From Phytophthora sp. 'mugwort' (taxonomy: Eukaryota > Oomycota > Peronosporomycetes > Peronosporales > Peronosporaceae): a stretch of DNA of 64,000 bases. Shown piece after piece: positions 1 through 11,436 of this stretch. The notes beneath the pieces were generated by a model. The model was not told where the DNA came from, made no database searches, and saw only the letters and a program-made list of their open reading frames with translations. Position 1 is the first letter of the stretch. Each line of letters starts with the position of its first letter. Location: NCBI GenBank assembly GCA_033558025.1, contig JAUCEF010000007.1, positions 3,286,001 to 3,350,000 on the forward strand, given 5' to 3'. A program made the position numbers and the translations under genes.

Positions 1-322
1 GGGGATCTGCCACCTCTGCAAGTGAATGCAGACCGCAACACAGTTTTGCTGCCTGTATTTACGATCAACAGCGATGGGATAAGCGGCTCGGTTCGTGGCA
101 CCAACGAGAATGCGGAATGCTCTAACAAGTACGTTTATTTAAAAAAAATGTTGGCCGAACCACAATTTTTCGTGCTAATTGCTATCAATTTGTTCACTTG
201 TCTGCTTGAAGTGGTCTTTGCGACTATAGCACAGGTACATGCCAGTGCTTCGACGGCATGGCAACAAGCAATGGTCTCGGCGGATTGGGGCTCCGAGCAG
301 ACTGTGGCTACCTCGTTCCTGA
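1..322 (+). CDS. Possible 3' end of a gene cut by the window edge
   Basis: The plus frame is open from base 1. A good splice donor (GTACGT) lies at 129 and an acceptor (ACAG) ends at 234. Joining 1-128 to 235-322 keeps the frame and gives a short basic C-terminus ending at the TGA at 320-322. I recognise no domain. Without splicing the frame runs to about 405, and an open minus frame also overlaps (135-470), so this is a weak call resting on open frame and splice-site shape only. Confidence 0.27.
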
Positions 323-573
323 GACCGTCCGACTGGCAGATATATCGGAAATCTAGCACCAGACAAACACAAGCTTTTGTATTTTCGAAAAGCGCAAATG
401 GATGATGTATTTCTTTCGCGCCACTCGCAATTATTACAGCTAGGATAGATAGGTATGGAAAGACATACACACGCCTATGGTGCCCCCAGCCGGTAGTCGT
501 GGTTTTCAGCTCGCCGTTCGCGCCGTCAGGGACTTCCCTTCTACTTGCTACTGTTCTCTGTACGGGATCATGC
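323..573. other. Intergenic, downstream of the myosin gene
   Basis: No convincing gene. It lies 3' of the myosin stop codon and should hold its 3' UTR and polyadenylation region. Confidence 0.5.
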
Positions 574-3500
574 TCAATTGGTAGCAGTTACCTCGTCCCA
601 TTCGTACCCGAGCACGCGCGCCATGAAGCCCGACTTGGATTCCTTCTGAGCCGACCGCATCTTAAACACGGCGTGACACGTACGGCACACGCGTTGTGGG
701 TCTTTCACCTGCTTACCGACATTAGTCGTGCGTCCAGGGAATTCCTTGGGGAATCGGTGCATCTCCACCGTGAATGCTGAGCAGTCTGAACAGCATACCC
801 GTCCGCAGTGGCGGCAGTGATGACGGCGATTACCAAACTTAAAGTTTGACCCACACAGCATACATGACCGGCGCTCCTTCTCGTCAATCCACGTGGGTGG
901 CTGTGTGATCGCGCTAAATAGTTTCTTCAAAAACTTCTTGTTTGCCACCTCAATCACCATACGTCCCTTGGCGTCAGGTGCGTTCAATGACGCACCATGC
1001 TTGATCAGTGCACAGGCGATATCAATTAGTTCACGCTCTACAGCAACGTGCAGAAGTGTAGATCCATCGGCAAGCTGGATGTTTGGGTCCGCTCCTCTTG
1101 TGAGGAATAACTCCGTGATGGCAGGATCCGTCTGGCGAGTCGTCATGATGTGAACCACCAACGGGCTTTGGAATCGGGCATTCACCTTATCCACTTCAGC
1201 CCCGTGTTTGATCAAGTAATCCACCAGTCGGTATCCGTTCTTGCGATCACGAGACACAGCAAAGTGAAGTGCATTGTTCTCGTTGCGGTCAGTGAGAAGG
1301 ATCAAATCATGGATATCTTCGGACTTGCACAGCTCCATGACAATCTGATACTGACCCTTACGCACGGCCAAGTGCAGCGCAGTCTGGTGGTGCTTGAGTT
1401 CACGGAACAGCACATCCGCCTTGAAGTGAAGCAGCAGCTTGACAGTCTTGGCGTCACCGCGGTCCACAGCGTTGATCAAGGCAGTTCGGCCATCCGCGTT
1501 AACAATGTTAGGCGTGCAACCAGCTTCCAGCAACATTCGGGAAATGCGCGGGTCCTTAGCCAAGTGCAGTGGTGTGTTGCCATCGTCGTCCTGAACAAGG
1601 ACGTCGGCCTCCCAGTCCAAAAGGATGCCTACCACCTCAACGTTTTGGTAAAGTGACGCAGTGTGGAGCGGAGTGCGGCCACGACGATTGCGGGCATTGA
1701 TGTCCGAGCCGTTTTGAAGCAGCTTCAGCACATCTTGCTCGTTGCAGCAGTTCGCGGCCACGTGCAGCACTGTATCACCGGGATCCATTGCCACCTGACG
1801 AGAGGTATTCGGCATCGCGTAATCATCGTCACCGTATTCCTTGGTAAAACGGAAGCGAGACACGGCGCGACTGCCACGACTCTCGTCCGAGTTCCGTGAG
1901 TTCCTAACGAACTTCATTGACGAACCGCGGTCTCCGTCGGACGAGTCATCCGAAACTGGATCTGATGACGCTGATTGGGCAGTGAGGCGGTTTTGTTCCT
2001 CGACCTCAGCAGCCTTGCGCTTTTCGTCCACGATACGCTGTTCCTCGGTAGCACGACGTTCGTCCTCACGCTGCTTCTTCTCGGCAAGCTCCTTTTGACG
2101 CTGAAGTTCAGCCTGTTTCTTGCGGTAGCGCTCGCGCAGCACGTAGAAGCGGCAACGAGTGTTGAAACCACGGATCATCTTCTGCAGCAGCACAGCTGAT
2201 GCCTGCATGTGAGCATGCCGACGGCGGGCAATCAAACCGCGAACAGCAGCTTGGATAAGCACCACAAATTCGCCATAACGCTTTGCCAACTGAGCCTCCA
2301 CGAACTGAATGGCCGAACGACGGAAGAAGATACGAGTAAGACCGAGTTGGATCCCAGCAACACCAGTCTCCTGTTGGTTGTCCGAAGCCACACCGGCCAG
2401 CTCGGGATACCGTTCGGCATGAGCCTTCAACAAGAACTCAACCAGCAAGCGCGCTGCTTCCTTGCGCTCAGTGCCGTCAAAGTTTTCTTCTGCTGCTTCA
2501 GCTGGGATGCGTTGCAAGTATTCGCCGTTGGCCAGTGGGCGATAACGCTTGATAAACTGCTGGTGAGCAATTCGGACAGGGTAGCCAGCACGATTAACGC
2601 GCACGGCTTCCAGAACACCACCTGCCTTCAGTTGGTCGCAAACACGTTTCGATACCAGCAAGTTGGCCTTTGCCTTGTCATTGGGCTTCAAACAGCGGAC
2701 GTAGTGGCAGTCTGTGACGTTGATAGTTTCCAGCAAGGTCTTTAACTGGTTACGGAACTGCAAACCCAGACTCACTCGCGCTGCAACACTCGAAGCTCGG
2801 CCCTTTGTCTTTCTAGGTGGCGTTTTCTTTTCAGGTGAGGCCTGCAGTAGTCCACGAACGAACGGTTTCGACGATCGCTTAATGATGGCAGTGATCTCCG
2901 GATACAGAATGTCCTTGTTCTTCTCACAGAACCCGAACGTGTCGTACGTGACTGCACCAGCGTAATGGTGCACGACGAAAAGGTGGTTGGCTATCTCCGT
3001 CTTGCTCGCGCTGAAGTGGGGGTTCAGCTCATGCTGTCGATAAAGCTTTCGTGCGAAGTTTTGATCGTTACCCTGTGGAACAATGCACTCCTCATCAAGA
3101 GCGGGTAAAATACCGTACGGCTTGCCCTGGATCAGCTCGATGCATGGCCCATTGTCAGGAAAGTTGATGAAGCTCCACTGAATTTCCTCCTTCTCATATG
3201 TCTCCTGCTCCATGCGCAAGACAGTGAGGTTGAAGTGCTGTTGCAGAGTTTCGTTAGCGTAGTTGATGCAAAGCTGTTCGAACGAGTTGTGTTCCAGGTC
3301 CTCAAATCCAAAGATATCCAGCAGGCCAATGAACGGAACATCGCGGTCTTCGTTCTCCACGATCTCGTTAATACGGCTAACGAGCCAGTCGAACAGCTTT
3401 CCATATAGGAATCGAGCAAGAGCGTCACGCGCGTTTTCAGCGGCATCTGGCAGTAATCCAATCGAGTAGTGTTCGTCTTTCGTCTGGATGTTGCGGTTAC

Positions 3501-4802
3501 AAATCGCTTGTTCCAGGCCCTCCTTGTCCACCTCTAGGTAGTCAAGGACCACCTTCATTGAGTCTTCACATGAATTGGAAAGTTCAGATCCTTCTGTACC
3601 CGAGGCCTGGTGCGTCTCATCAAATTCCAGATTACCAACGTGCAGCAGCGATGAAACCGTGACAAAAATGTTTTCCATATCGTCCTCGTCAAAACCCATC
3701 GTCTGCATTGCGGTCTTCAGGACGCCAAACTGATCCGCATCGTTCACACCATCCTTACGTTTAACGCACGTGCTCTGGTTCAGGTAGTGGAATTTGGTCG
3801 GTGTCTTAAGATTCCAGCGTTTCTTCTCATCAGCGGTGGCACCAGCAATGATCTCGTAGAAAACATGGTAGTTCCGCTCAGACTCGGCCTGATACGCGAG
3901 ACGCACCTTTTCCAGCAAATATGTCTGAATCGATGCACCAATAAGGCTTCCTTCCGACGAAAACTCCATCTTGATGAACTTACCAAAACGACTACTATTA
4001 TCGTTGCGGATTGTACGCGCGTTACCGAAAGATTCCAGAATAGGATTGGACGACAGGACCTGCTTCATGACGTTGCTGTCGGCCGACGCATTCTTGTGCT
4101 GCGAGATGGTGGCCAAGTAATTCATCACAAACTTGGTGGTTTCGGTCTTACCGGCACCACTTTCACCGCTGACCAAGATGGACTGATTGGATGGGCCACC
4201 GTGCGCGCTATGTCCGATGGGATTGACCAGCGAACGGTAGGCTTTATCGGCAATGCTGAAGACGTGTGGTGGCATGTCTTGCACCTCATGTCCGAGCGCG
4301 CGCTTGTCACCATTACGAATGTATTTGCGCGTGATCTTGTCCGTATAAATGCCGAGATTTTGAAAAGGGTTGATGGCTAGTAAAATCTCGCCCGTAAGCG
4401 TGTAAATCTCGTTGATCTTAAAGCGTTCGTTCAACGTGTGGCAGATGCCCGGCTCGTGTAGATGCGGCAGTTGGATCAGGTCCTCCACGACGTCCTGTCA
4501 AGTAGCGAGGTAAAGCACACAAGCGCCAGTCAGTGGTCAGTTCCCATAAGGTATAGGAAGACCATCATTCCTACCATGTCGCTACTGTTAGCGAGCAGTA
4601 CGCCGTCGACCTGCTCCTCCTCAAGCGCCTGTACATCGATCTGCAGCGTCTTCTCCGTGCGCGCGTGCGGACCCTCCGTAAGGCGCAGAGTCACCTCACG
4701 CTCGTCGGCATCGTCCCGCGGCTCACCGAGCTTGACGACCGTGGCGCGGTGCCACTCGTCCGTCTCCGCGTCGCGGAGCCATACGCCTACGCCCTTCTCC
4801 AT
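574..4802 (-). CDS. Myosin heavy chain with IQ, ankyrin-repeat and FYVE domains
   Basis: Two exons, 4802-4575 and 4494-574, joined in phase 0, give about 1382 residues. The intron (4574-4495) starts GTAGG and ends ACAG. Exon 1 carries the N-terminal SH3-like part (VWLRD...W). The motor follows: P-loop GESGAGKT (about 186-193), switch I NDNSSRFGK (about 240-248), switch II DIFGFE (about 469-474), and an acidic residue (E, about 417) where the TEDS rule places the regulatory site. Next come two or more IQ-like basic helices (about 823-863), a charged coiled coil (about 863-913), a Ser/Asp-rich linker, ankyrin repeats (about 983-1263) and a FYVE finger with RRHHCRHCG (about 1298-1306). The family moves on actin; FYVE fingers bind PI3P, so the likely role is tethering or moving endosomes, with ankyrin repeats as a protein-binding platform. 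The large exon alone seems to start at a GTG (4488), which is only a valine codon after splicing. Confidence 0.93.
4495..4574 (-). other. Intron of the myosin gene
   Basis: 80 bp, GT...AG on the minus strand, phase 0. Removing it joins the SH3-like N-terminus to the motor start (DVVEDLIQL...LHEPG), where myosins normally continue. Confidence 0.85.
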
Positions 4803-5887
4803 GGCAGCGCGTCGATGTCGTGAAGGGAAAGACTCTTTCTCTCTCACCCTGTAAGTCTCTAGCCGACTTCTAGTAGACCGGAATTGCTGGCCCCGACAAG
4901 CGAGGAATCGAGAGTGCAGCGAGTAGACCTGCCTGCCTGAGCGGTTTTTCCTGTAGTGAACTCGGTTTCTACCCGCATCTCGACCATTACAAAAGCGATA
5001 CAAATAATGGACGATTTAGCGTCTTGAGACTTAAATCGTTTTAAATAGCTCATAAAGCGTTGCAGCGTACTTAATAGAATTCTTGGGTCGGATTTAAAGA
5101 AGATCGACTTAATGAACTCCAGTGTGAAGAGCCAGTAGTAGCCAGTGGAAGACTATAGTAAGAGCCCTATTTCATTGGGTTCCTTGCGCTAAATCATATC
5201 GGTTTTCTTCGGTTTGCATCGGCTATCGCGGGGTTTAATTGATTTTCACAACCCGAAAAAATATGGCTGCAACTGAGGAGGGCTCGGTGTACGCGGATCA
5301 ACAGGCTGTAAAGATGGCGAGCGGAAGAGGACGGCGAGTGCTTGTGTGGCTCAGCGACGGTATTCTCATGCTGAAAGCTAGAGGAGCGCCTTTGCGGTCA
5401 GTAGCTCGCACGAAAACCACGAGAAAGGGGCCGCATTTGGCCACTGCCGCGCAGTCGCCAGCCGTGGGATCCAAGGGCACTCCATACTCGCATTATATTA
5501 GCAGCTTTCTTTATTATTTTTTCTGCATGCTCTTGACACAGAACATCCACGCGAGTCTGTGCGGGTGTAAACGATGCACAGATCCCGCACAGCGGCAGTC
5601 ATTGCTGCATCGGCGAGGAATTCCTACGCGGTCTAAAGCTTCTTGTGACGTGGCTGCCGTTTCCTGTGCTGGCAACGGAGCGGCATCGTCGTCTCGAGCA
5701 AAGAACGCCGCTTAGTATAGTCTCTGCGCACTTCAAGCGAGCGCTTTGTCTAAACCTACACTCAGTATAGTAGTGATGATCCCCTCGATATGAATCCCTA
5801 CTCTTAGAATATATCCTCAACAGGAATGGTACATGGTTCCCAATGATAAACCTCACTGTAGTGCTCGCTCTCACTCGTTGAACTTAT
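4803..5887. other. Upstream region of the myosin gene, no firm gene
   Basis: It should hold the myosin 5' UTR and promoter; I saw no clear oomycete initiator motif. A plus frame with ATG at 5263 runs to 5715 (about 150 codons, low-complexity Arg/Ser/Ala) but shows no domain, and I do not call it a gene. Confidence 0.5.
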
Positions 5888-6004
5888 GAAATCCAGTTTA
5901 ATCATTTTTGTGCAGGATGTCCGAAGAAGTCCACCAAAAAAGGTGGACTTCAAAAAGGTGGACTTCTTCGGGCATCCTGCACAAAAGTGATAAAATTGGA
6001 TTTT
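5888..6004. repeat. Long inverted repeat, MITE-like
   Basis: Arms of about 48 bp (5888-5935 and 5957-6004) match in reverse complement with about five mismatches, around a 21-bp centre that itself repeats ggtggacttc. The arms start near ATCCA and include TGCAGGATG and GAAGTCCACC. The form suits a small non-autonomous DNA element or fused terminal repeats. The phrase CTGCACAAAAGTG recurs just outside the right arm. Confidence 0.7.
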
Positions 6005-6620
6005 CTGCACAAAAGTGTTTTCCTGCAGTTATACAGGATTTCATATTACATTTGCTGCCGACGCCCTTGCTTCCTGCCTGGATCCTCTCGTTGTTCTCGT
6101 TGCATCTCACGAAGTCCCTCACAGACCTGTCCGACTTGCCCGTTGAATCAGCACGGATGAGAAGATCCACTTGAGGTGAACCTTTATGTCTTCAGGCAAG
6201 CTCGACATCGGGAGTGAGCGATTCATTCTGCACGCCCTCCGTATCCATAAGCTCGTCATCGTCAGGCGTTATCATACTCATCGACACCACATAACAGTGT
6301 ATCGTGTTCTCCTCTATTAAATATTCCTGGCCGAGGAATACCCGTAAATAGGAATAAATAATTGGCTCCCTACGCTATGATTAGCGAGAGGAGTTAAACA
6401 GGGCAGCCAAGTCACAGCGACAACCGTACGACAATAAGCAGATGCGGGCCGTATGTGGTCCGCCATTACATGTATGTATTAAGTTACACTTCGGTTCATT
6501 ATTGCCTCAGTCCTCTGCTCCACATGCGGTAAATTGGAAAGCAGTTTGCCTGGCGTCAGTCAAGATGCGGATTGTCGCGTCGGTCTATCGCCACGGAGGC
6601 TCGTCTTGTCTTGGGTCTTG
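6005..6620. other. Intergenic, nothing recognised
   Basis: Short overlapping frames on both strands, none with a domain or a plausible gene structure. Confidence 0.5.
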
Positions 6621-6658
6621 GCATGACAGGCAGCGGTCAGCTTCGCTGCCTGTCATGC
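6621..6658. repeat. Perfect hairpin, 15-bp arms
   Basis: Arms 6621-6635 (GCATGACAGGCAGCG) and 6644-6658 are perfect reverse complements around an 8-bp loop. Function unknown; it may be the end of a mobile element. Confidence 0.7.
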
Positions 6659-6885
6659 GAAGAGTCTGGTGGGCCGACGGCGGCCTGCATCATCTTCCCT
6701 ACGAAGCTCGCTGAGAAGTCGCGGATGCTCGCCTCGCGCGTGAACTTTTGGCTGGTCTTGCGGTCTTCCTCTTGTGCGAGTTGCAGGCGCTTCCGTGGCG
6801 TGCAAGGGCTACAGGGCAGAACATCGGCGGCGACGGCGCCGTCATTGGTGAGTAAAGAAGCTTCATTACTCGCGCACCGGAGTGG
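6637..6885 (-). pseudogene. Open minus-strand segment, possible exon remnant
   Basis: A minus frame without an ATG reads about 80 residues (ending ...KMMQAAVGPPDSSHDRQRS, stop at 6639-6637) with a helical, charged middle (QLAQEEDRKTSQKF). It looks more protein-like than its neighbours, but I recognise no family and see no start or clear acceptor. Confidence 0.2.
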
Positions 6886-7224
6886 ACAATGACGGTGTTG
6901 TGCACGCGTACCTTTCGACTTGCATACGTATTGATTGGACTCTGTGTGGACTCAGTTGAGAAATGGCGTCGGTACATACACCTCCGCGTGGATATAAGAT
7001 CGCAGAGATGGAGTACCGCCTCGCAGGAGCTCAGCTCGCTGTGGAGCTGAGCGTTTTCTAAATCAACAACATGATAATGCCCTCCTCAGAACCAGAAGCT
7101 TTAAGTTACGATAGTTCGCATCATAACAGCTTTAAAATCTGGCCGTGTTCGGGGTGGCTTAGGAGCTTGCTCACGCCTTCGGTTGAATCGCGAGTTTGAT
7201 TAGCCGTTCTCAAAAAATTTCCGA
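6886..7224. other. Intergenic
   Basis: No gene seen. A small hairpin (GCTCAGCTC / GAGCTGAGC, 6-bp loop) lies near 7030-7055. Confidence 0.5.
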
Positions 7225-7908
7225 ATGGCAACGTCAACATCCGCCTCGTCAATAGGCACGAAGCCGCAGCTGGTCGGTGAATGCGTCGTGTATCTCGGCG
7301 TGCTCAACTATTTCTTCATCGTGGACGATTCGACGCCCATTGTGTCGAGGATCGGGACGGAAATAGGTCGCCTGCAGCTCCGCATCAGGCCATACGTGGC
7401 GGCAGTGCGGCACGCCAGCAGCACGAGAGCAAGTTGAAGTGGACTGTTGACATGCTGTGTATGCAGCTTCTCACCCACGCGTTGTTTGTGATGCAGCACT
7501 TGGAGGACGAATTCGTGCCGTACGAGCGCGTCGATTTAGACAGCCCAGACGAGCAGATCCACGAGTTCATGGACCGACCGCTGCAGTACCGCGTGCAGTT
7601 TTACCGGCTCAGCCAGCTTGCGCCTCAGCGGTTCTCGCATCTTTCGCTGCGGTACACATTCTTCCGTGAGACCATCACGCAGACGCAGCGGTTCCTTGTC
7701 GACCCGAGCGGTGACTCAGGCTCGCTCGACTTTGAGTTTCGACACGTTGTGGACGTCACCGACGCCTTGGTCAAGTACGTGACCGGCAGTAACCTCTCGG
7801 TCGAGGTGCGTGTGCATGCTGAAGAGCTCCGATTGCGTCGATTCACTGACACGCCTCCTCGTCATTTATGCGCACCACACACAGATTCTCGGCCACATGA
7901 GCGAGTGA
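7225..7908 (+). pseudogene. Kinesin-3-like C-terminal fragment without motor
   Basis: Three pieces read as one spliced product: 7225 to 7395 or 7404, then 7497-7805, then 7885-7908. The last intron (7806-7884, 79 bp, GTGCGT...ACACAG) is convincing; the first has a weak donor. The first piece has the VGECVVYLGVLNYF...PIVSRIG...GRLQL pattern, the second RPLQYRVQFYRLSQL...RYTFF and FEFRHVVDVTDALVKYV...LSVE. This resembles the region after the motor in KIF1/KIF13-type kinesins, where such modules sit near cargo-binding parts. No motor domain lies upstream, so this is a gene fragment, a broken gene, or exons of a larger gene I could not trace. Ignoring the introns, a longer frame runs on to 8216 but loses family-like sequence. 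Confidence 0.5.
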
Positions 7909-8216
7909 TCATTGTTGTGATCCATGGTCTGAAATTTGCATGGCAGGTAAATCCACTAAAGCGTTCAACAGAGGAATGGCTACACAAAGTCCTCAGGGAA
8001 TCAGCGACTGCCTGTGAAGTCCTTACTATTCGTTTTATAACTTGTTGCGTACAACTTTTTGCCTTGCTCTCACTGGCCGTAGGAGGGTATGCGTCAGTGC
8101 GACCATGCTACCGCTCCAGGTCGTTTCCAACGTGTCTGTCTAACCTATCGACGACTTCAGCTGGAATCTGCTGGACACGCAGGGCAGCCACCCCCACACG
8201 CTCTAAAAGGTTCTAA

Positions 8217-8532
8217 CAGCGGCTGATCTCCGCGCTTGGCGTGCCACCCTCACCCCACTGAAAACTTTGTTTCCAAGCGTCTTGGTAACACTGCCACTTA
8301 TCTCGACGTAGAAGCTAATTTGAAATCATGTTCATGCGCATGCCTCTGAGAACACGTGCTGTTGCCATTCGCTGTAGTGTAATGTGTGTCTGCAGGCTCG
8401 TTCCGATATACTTTTAGGTCCTTCGCATCGTCACCGAGGGCAGCCACTTCAGCATGGCTACTCGCACCTAAATGAGGCGCGACCTTTCAAGAATGACTGA
8501 TAGTAACTTCTAGATACGACGTCGTTCGAGCC
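8217..8532. other. Intergenic, upstream of the DNAAF5-like gene
   Basis: No coding signal. It should hold the promoter of the downstream gene; no clear motif was seen. Confidence 0.5.
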
Positions 8533-11259
8533 ATGGGGACCCGCGATGTGGACGTGCTGTGGCAGGAGCTGGTGATGGAGAACGAGTACCAGGATGAGGA
8601 GGTATCTCGGCTCTTGAAGAAGTCCATGGCCACGGGAGGAATTGCCAAGAAAGTCAAAGCCTCCGCCAGTCGACGAGCTGAGCTGATGCACTCGGATCCT
8701 GGCACATCCGGTCTCGCGGACTGCAAAACTATCAAGCACGAGGAGATCTTCAGTCTGCCCAAGGTCCTCAATCGACTGGCGGCCGAGCAGCGCAGCGTGC
8801 GCAAGAAGGCAGCGGCTGCGCTGGAGACGCAGTACCTTACCGGCGACGCCGAGACGCAGGTAGCTTCCAACAAGACCGCAGCAACCGAGGCATTTGCTGA
8901 GATGGCCAAACCGCTGTTCAAGCGCTTTAACGACCCAGTGGAAAAGGTGCGGGAAATTTGTATCCGTATCACCACCAAGTGCATCGCCGACGAAGAAGAT
9001 CTACTTCATTACCTGCCGTATCTGATGCCAGCGATCACAAACCGCATCAACAGCCAGTACGGCTACGATGAAGAGAACCAAGTTTTCTCACGTGACCAGT
9101 TCCTGCATGACGCCTTCAAACGAGGAAGAGTCTATGTTGCGGAGAACCAGATCGCCCGAATTAAGCCCGACGAGTCGTCCGAAGAGATCCGTTTGCTGCT
9201 GCTTGGACTGATAGACGCCGTCTTGCAGAACGCATTCGAGCGTCGAGCGTCTTCTATCCTCCATGCGTACATTTTTGACCTTTTGTTGGTACTTATAAGT
9301 GGCGTGCATGACGACTTCCACGAGATTAACATCGCGAGCTGCCGTATCCTCGCGGTCATTAGCAATCACATGGTCTCAGTCATGAAGCACTTCAGCGTAG
9401 CAGTCGTGCGCACTTTAATGCCTCTACTGCTTCACCGACTGGCACGTGTGCGAGTTGCAGTGGTGGAAACGATTCGTGCACTAGTGACCTGTCCGAACGT
9501 CGAGAAATGCAAAGGCAGTGGCACCGAGGCTATCGTAGACCTCATCGGTCATCGTGACGAGAATGTTATCCCTGTGGCGTCCTTCTACACAGCCGAAGTG
9601 CGGCTAAATTACTTTGCCAAACTGGACCAAGACCGCAACGTCATGGTACGTCGCGCCTTTTTCGCAATGATTAGCGACTGGATGGTCAACCTTCCCGATC
9701 GCTACGACCACGAGTCCCGTTTGCTGCCATATTTGTTAAGTGCTGTCAGTGATGAGGACTGTGGAATCTCTCGAGATGCACTGAAAACACTTGAGATTCT
9801 TGGCGAACGGTATGAACGAGAACATGGAGAAGAAGTGATTGAAATCAAGCAGTATGGAGTGGACGGGAGAAATCCAAGCTACAACTACCGGAGTCCGTTG
9901 CCTGCACCATTTGAAGCTGGTCGGCCATCCTTAGGCACGCGGCTATTTGTACGTGGGCGAGCTCGACGGTTCCTGAACCCGATCTTGCGTGAGCTTGCCA
10001 ACTGGCAAGAGTCCACCCGTGCTCATGCAGTACGGCTTCTAAAGTGTGTGCTTGTTTATTGCGAAGAAACGATTACAGTGGACGTACACTTGTTGATGAA
10101 CACACTTTTGAAGACATGGGGTGGTGATCACGATTTGCTCCGGGAGCTGCAGCAATGTGCTGACCTTACCGGACGATTTGCAGTGCCGAGAACCTACTTG
10201 CCTCTGCTGCTTTCGCGCATTCGAGGAGATTCCGATGTTGTTGTTCCACTCGCAGCGACGATGGGAGGGAGCGCCTCTGCAGCCTCTCAAACTGCGGTGG
10301 CATTACAAGTTTTACACTGCTTGTTACAAGGATCACTGGACAAGATGGTGCTCCCGCATGTGCTAGAGATCCTGGACACAATCGCACTGCCGTCCGTACT
10401 GGACCTCGAGAGTAAAGCAGTGAAGCTGGCGCTGGGTCAATTGCTCTTGCAAATAACGAAACTGCTGGAGCGTAAGTGTCTTTTCCCGGCTGCTGGTAAA
10501 CAACCTGTGTAACCTTGTCTTGCGAGCTTTGTTTCGATACACAGGCAGTGGAAGTGATGCTGTCACAGCGTTTTTTCTGGAGCGCGGACGCTTGTCATCG
10601 ATAGAGCAGAGCTACTCAAGGCTTTTTGACATCGGTGTCGTAGTGATTGCAAGCTCTTACTGCTCAGCAGCCGTGGCCGAGTACGTCCCCACTGATCCGC
10701 AACTCTGCATTTGTCATTTTAACGGACGATTAACGCCACCTCGTCTGCATTACTCAGCTCCTCGAGCGCACTCAAGCGTCTAGCAGCCCTCGAATCGCTT
10801 ATGAGCATTGATCAGCTGTATGTCAAACACAGTTCGTCGTTGTTGCAACGGGCACTCCAGGATCTCCACGCAATGCTGACTGTCCAGTGGTCACCGTACA
10901 GTGCCGCCCAGCTTGCGTTTGAGCAGATTCTTACCTCGGCACCGGTTGCTCTGTTGCTCGAGCAAGCAGCCGAAATGGACAAGCTCTTCAGTGCTATGCT
11001 GCAGCCTGAGCCAGCTACCACTGCCGACAGGTCTCGTGCGAAGAGCAGCAGTCCGAACGCTGCCATGGCAGCAGAAGGAAATGTCAAGAAATCGAGACGC
11101 ACGCGGGAGCAGATATTTGGACAGGTACTAAAAGGGTTAGTGGGGAGAGTGCAGGCTGAGCTCAAAAAGCAGGGGGAGCCCTTGGCATCGTCTATCGCGG
11201 CCTCGTATGTAGAGCATTGGATAGACTTGCTGTCCACCACTAAGACTGCTGCAGCATGA
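8533..11259 (+). CDS. DNAAF5: Dynein axonemal assembly factor 5 (HEATR2-like), HEAT repeats
   Basis: Exon 1 (8533-10471) starts at an ATG in good context and encodes about 646 residues of HEAT-type helices. Family-like stretches include YGYDEENQVFSRDQ, KRGRVYVAENQI and, later, GRPSLGTRLFVRG...ILRELANWQ. A strong donor (GTAAGT, 10472) and an acceptor ending at 10544 follow; exon 2 lies in about 10545-10690. Its end and the start of exon 3 (acceptor at 10757 or 10776) are not settled, because phases agree only for some choices. Exon 3 runs to the TGA at 11257 and contains SIDQLYVKHSSSLLQ and VQWSPYSAAQL. The total, about 850 residues, fits the family. DNAAF5 works in the cytoplasm with chaperones to pre-assemble outer and inner dynein arms, which suits an organism with flagellate zoospores. 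Confidence 0.78.
10472..10544 (+). other. Intron 1 of the DNAAF5-like gene
   Basis: 73 bp, GTAAGT donor and ACACAG acceptor. The read-through frame stops soon after the donor, which supports splicing. Confidence 0.75.
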
Positions 11260-11436
11260 ATCTTCGGTCTCAACACTTAAAACGCACACGAGCAAATGAT
11301 CAAGAGTTCCTAGAGTGCCAACAAAACCCCTCTCTATATCCAGAATACGTGTCTGCCTTCCTTCCGCTGTCTTAAATCGTCTCGTTCCCCCCTCGCTCTC
11401 GTCTTTCGTGATGTAGTGGCTGTTCACTGCGGTCGA

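Noticed and set aside
893..4380. Several plus-strand frames across the myosin gene (for example 1150-1656, 2209-2745, 3787-4380)
   Set aside because: They are antisense shadows of the strongly supported myosin frame.
4488..4488. GTG as the start codon of the myosin
   Set aside because: It follows a clean splice acceptor; the missing N-terminal SH3-like part is found in frame in an upstream exon starting at 4802.
5263..5715. Plus-strand frame of about 150 codons with an ATG in good context
   Set aside because: No domain, low-complexity composition, no splice structure and no protein-like conservation that I can see.
8487..9369. Minus-strand frames across the DNAAF5-like gene
   Set aside because: They are antisense shadows of the HEAT-repeat coding sequence.
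11137..11427. 96-codon minus frame overlapping the end of the DNAAF5-like gene
   Set aside because: Antisense to exon 3 and without a domain.
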